Virus record (IMG/VR): IMGVR_UViG_3300011113_000580
Coordinates: 1-20,086 of that record
Origin: a virus
DNA: 20,086 nt
Reading direction: 5' to 3' (one strand)
Part shown: one piece after another, positions 18,968-20,086 of the stretch
How positions within the stretch are numbered: the first letter of the stretch is position 1
Layout of the letters: every line of letters begins with the position of its first letter
The notes under the pieces: model-generated
The model's input: the letters and a program-made list of their open reading frames with translations, nothing else
What the model was told of the DNA's origin: nothing
Database searches by the model: none
Made by a program: the position numbers and the translations under genes

Positions 18968-19305
18968 AGAAAAACGAAAAAACTATTAACAACTATGCGG
19001 TTTATTATTTATCTGATAAGAATAAATCTATAAAAGAAATTTCTGAAGAACTTGGGTTGACTTCTAAGATGGTGAGTGATATAATTTCTTCTAGGGAAGT
19101 TGAAAAAAATTCTGAGATAAATACCACATCTTCAAAGGTCACTAGTAAGGATTTAATGATCAGAGAAACATCAAATAAGAAAACCAAATCTGTTGCAATT
19201 ATGACAAAATCTGCATCAGAAGTTAATGATTCTTTTAGACAAAAGATTAATAATGCCACATCTAGGACTAGCAGAGATGCTATACATAGACCAAATAACA
19301 AATGA
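18964..19305 (+). CDS. Small helix-turn-helix protein upstream of the recombinase
   Basis: This 113-residue protein starts by ATGA coupling. Residues ~8-43 contain an HTH of the kind found in sigma/transposase-like regulators: YAVYYLSDKNKSIKEISEEL then GLTSKMVSDIISSRE. Residues ~60-95 (KDLMIRETSNKKTKSVAIMT, KSASEVNDSFRQKI) form a second, apparently conserved motif; the end is basic and Asn/Arg-rich. The first helix pair could bind DNA. A role as a regulator or as a recombinase/replication accessory is plausible from position. It overlaps the next start by 4 bases. Confidence 0.75.
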   Translation: MKKNEKTINNYAVYYLSDKNKSIKEISEELGLTSKMVSDIISSREVEKNSEINTTSSKVTSKDLMIRETSNKKTKSVAIMTKSASEVNDSFRQKINNATSRTSRDAIHRPNNK

Positions 19306-19712
19306 AATATATTTCAAAATACTCCAATGGTAAACACATATCATGTGCTCAATATATAACAGAAATTATTTGTGAAAATAAAGCTAAGAAAGAAAAAAAG
19401 GACCTACATTATAGATTTTGGACTAATAAAGAATGGTCTGCATACTACAGGAATCAAATTGCCACTGCTAATCAATTGCTTTTAAAATATGATGAACAAG
19501 CGATAATTAGGGCAATAAAAGCTAAAGAAGCAGAGAAAATTTATTCTTTGCGTGCTCCTCATCTTATTCCTATCATAGAAAAAGAAGAGAAAGCTTTGGC
19601 ATTAGAAAATAAAAATTTATCTAAAGAATTTGATCGATCAGAAAATAAAGTTTATAACACAAAAAACTTAAAAAATAAATCCATATTATCCAAATTAAAG
19701 GAATTAGAATGA
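19302..19712 (+). CDS. Conserved phage protein next to the recombinase
   Basis: This 136-residue protein starts by ATGA coupling. The N-terminal half has SKYSNGKHISCAQYITEIIC, ENKAKKEKKDLHYRF and WTNKEWSAYYRNQIATANQ, a charged helical domain with several Trp, Tyr and His. The middle has IIRAIKAKEAEKIYSLRAPH, and the C-terminal third (residues ~95-136) is highly charged and probably disordered. I recall such K-Y-x-x-G-K-x-I-S and F-W-x-x-x-x-W patterns in other phages next to recombination genes, with no assigned function. It is likely co-translated with the RecA-like protein, whose ATG overlaps its stop by 4 bases. Confidence 0.78.
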   Translation: MKYISKYSNGKHISCAQYITEIICENKAKKEKKDLHYRFWTNKEWSAYYRNQIATANQLLLKYDEQAIIRAIKAKEAEKIYSLRAPHLIPIIEKEEKALALENKNLSKEFDRSENKVYNTKNLKNKSILSKLKELE

Positions 19713-20086
19713 GTTTAAAAGAGGATATCACTAAGCAATTTGGCTCTGATATTATTTTGAATGGTAATGCGGTGGTTGATAAGACAACATTAACAATTCC
19801 AATTAGTCCGTCTTTAGATATTGTTTTAAATGGTGGAATTCCGGAGGGTAGTTTTGTTGTGTTGACAGGGCAACCTAAGTGTGGTAAAACGACAACATCC
19901 TTGGATTTTTCTGCTACAGCACAAAGAGATGAGTATGCTCACAGCTCTTTTAAAGATGGCAGAGAAGTGTATTACCTAAATATCGAAGGTAGATTAAAAA
20001 AGAGAGATTTAGAAGGAATACCAGGACTAAAATTAGATAAATTTCATATTATAGGATCTCAAACGGGTAAAATTCTACATGCTGAA
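19709..20086 (+). CDS. RecA/UvsX-like recombinase (3' truncated by window)
   Basis: The frame opens at ATG 19709, overlapping the previous stop, and runs to the window edge (126 residues seen). Walker A is G54-QPKCGKT-61 within FVVLTGQPKCGKTTTSL. The following strand has YYLNIEGRLKKRDLE, in which E93 corresponds to the RecA/UvsX catalytic glutamate region. The N-terminal lead LTIPISPSLDIVLNGGIPEG matches the pre-Walker segment (x-T-G-x-x-x-L-D-x-x-L-G-G-G-I-P-x-G) of RecA-family proteins. Expected function: ATP-dependent strand exchange in phage DNA recombination and replication. UvsX versus a RecA-like DnaB-loader ATPase cannot be settled without the rest. Confidence 0.85.
   Translation, partial: MSLKEDITKQFGSDIILNGNAVVDKTTLTIPISPSLDIVLNGGIPEGSFVVLTGQPKCGKTTTSLDFSATAQRDEYAHSSFKDGREVYYLNIEGRLKKRDLEGIPGLKLDKFHIIGSQTGKILHAE

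Noticed and set aside
1-20086. tRNA genes or CRISPR repeats.
   Set aside because: No cloverleaf with a GTTCRANYC-like arm and no regularly spaced direct repeats were noticed; gaps between genes are too short for either.

Overview
The window reads as part of a large, AT-rich tailed-phage genome (Caudoviricetes). All genes are on the + strand. They are packed almost end to end, most junctions being ATGA or TAATG overlaps. I see no tRNA, rRNA, CRISPR array, insertion sequence or bacterial housekeeping block. The phage reading rests on a short sigma factor of the gp55 type (regions 2 and 4 only), a tail-fibre protein with a tropism-determinant-like N-terminus, a holin-like protein, and PhoH, class II ribonucleotide reductase, dCMP-deaminase-like and RecA/UvsX genes. 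The B12-dependent reductase implies a host or habitat that supplies cobalamin. I cannot name the host.

Layout. (1) 1-2141: the tail end of a probable glycosyltransferase, then four small genes: a phage-conserved basic/aromatic module, a ferritin-like protein, a cysteine-rich protein with a HiPIP-like motif, and an acidic protein with a basic tail. These resemble modules I recall from phage head/structural proteins. (2) 2195-7466: an extremely AT-rich, translationally coupled operon. It opens with the sigma factor and continues with three unknown proteins, a ClpP-fold protease with an intact Ser-His-Asp triad, a DeoC-fold protein lacking its Schiff-base lysine, a GlcNAc-transferase-like glycosyltransferase and an unknown Asn/Ile-rich protein. 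(3) 7523-10496: virion surface genes, including two probable tail-fibre/receptor-binding proteins, a membrane-anchored coiled-coil protein and a strong hairpin terminator at 8077-8112. (4) 10505-14093: a run of membrane or secreted small proteins surrounding a papain-like cysteine peptidase. It starts with a two-helix holin candidate and ends with a GlsB/YeaQ-like protein, and may be a lysis or envelope-modification module. (5) 14095-16889: nucleotide metabolism, with a deaminase, a 44-residue membrane microprotein and a monomeric adenosylcobalamin-dependent ribonucleotide reductase. (6) 16915-20086: an overlapping chain of PhoH ATPase (TTG start), HNH endonuclease, zinc-ribbon protein, an unknown protein, a small HTH protein, a conserved unknown and the 5' part of a RecA/UvsX-like recombinase.

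Possible joint working (inference): the sigma factor would redirect host polymerase; the deaminase and reductase feed dNTP synthesis; RecA/UvsX and perhaps PhoH serve DNA and RNA metabolism; glycosyltransferases may decorate virion or host surface; the membrane island with the papain-like enzyme may act on the host envelope. The most unusual items are the DeoC-fold apparent pseudoenzyme between ClpP and a glycosyltransferase, the membrane-protein island around the papain-like peptidase, and the overprinted tail of the holin candidate. Family assignments come from reading motifs; no database search was run.
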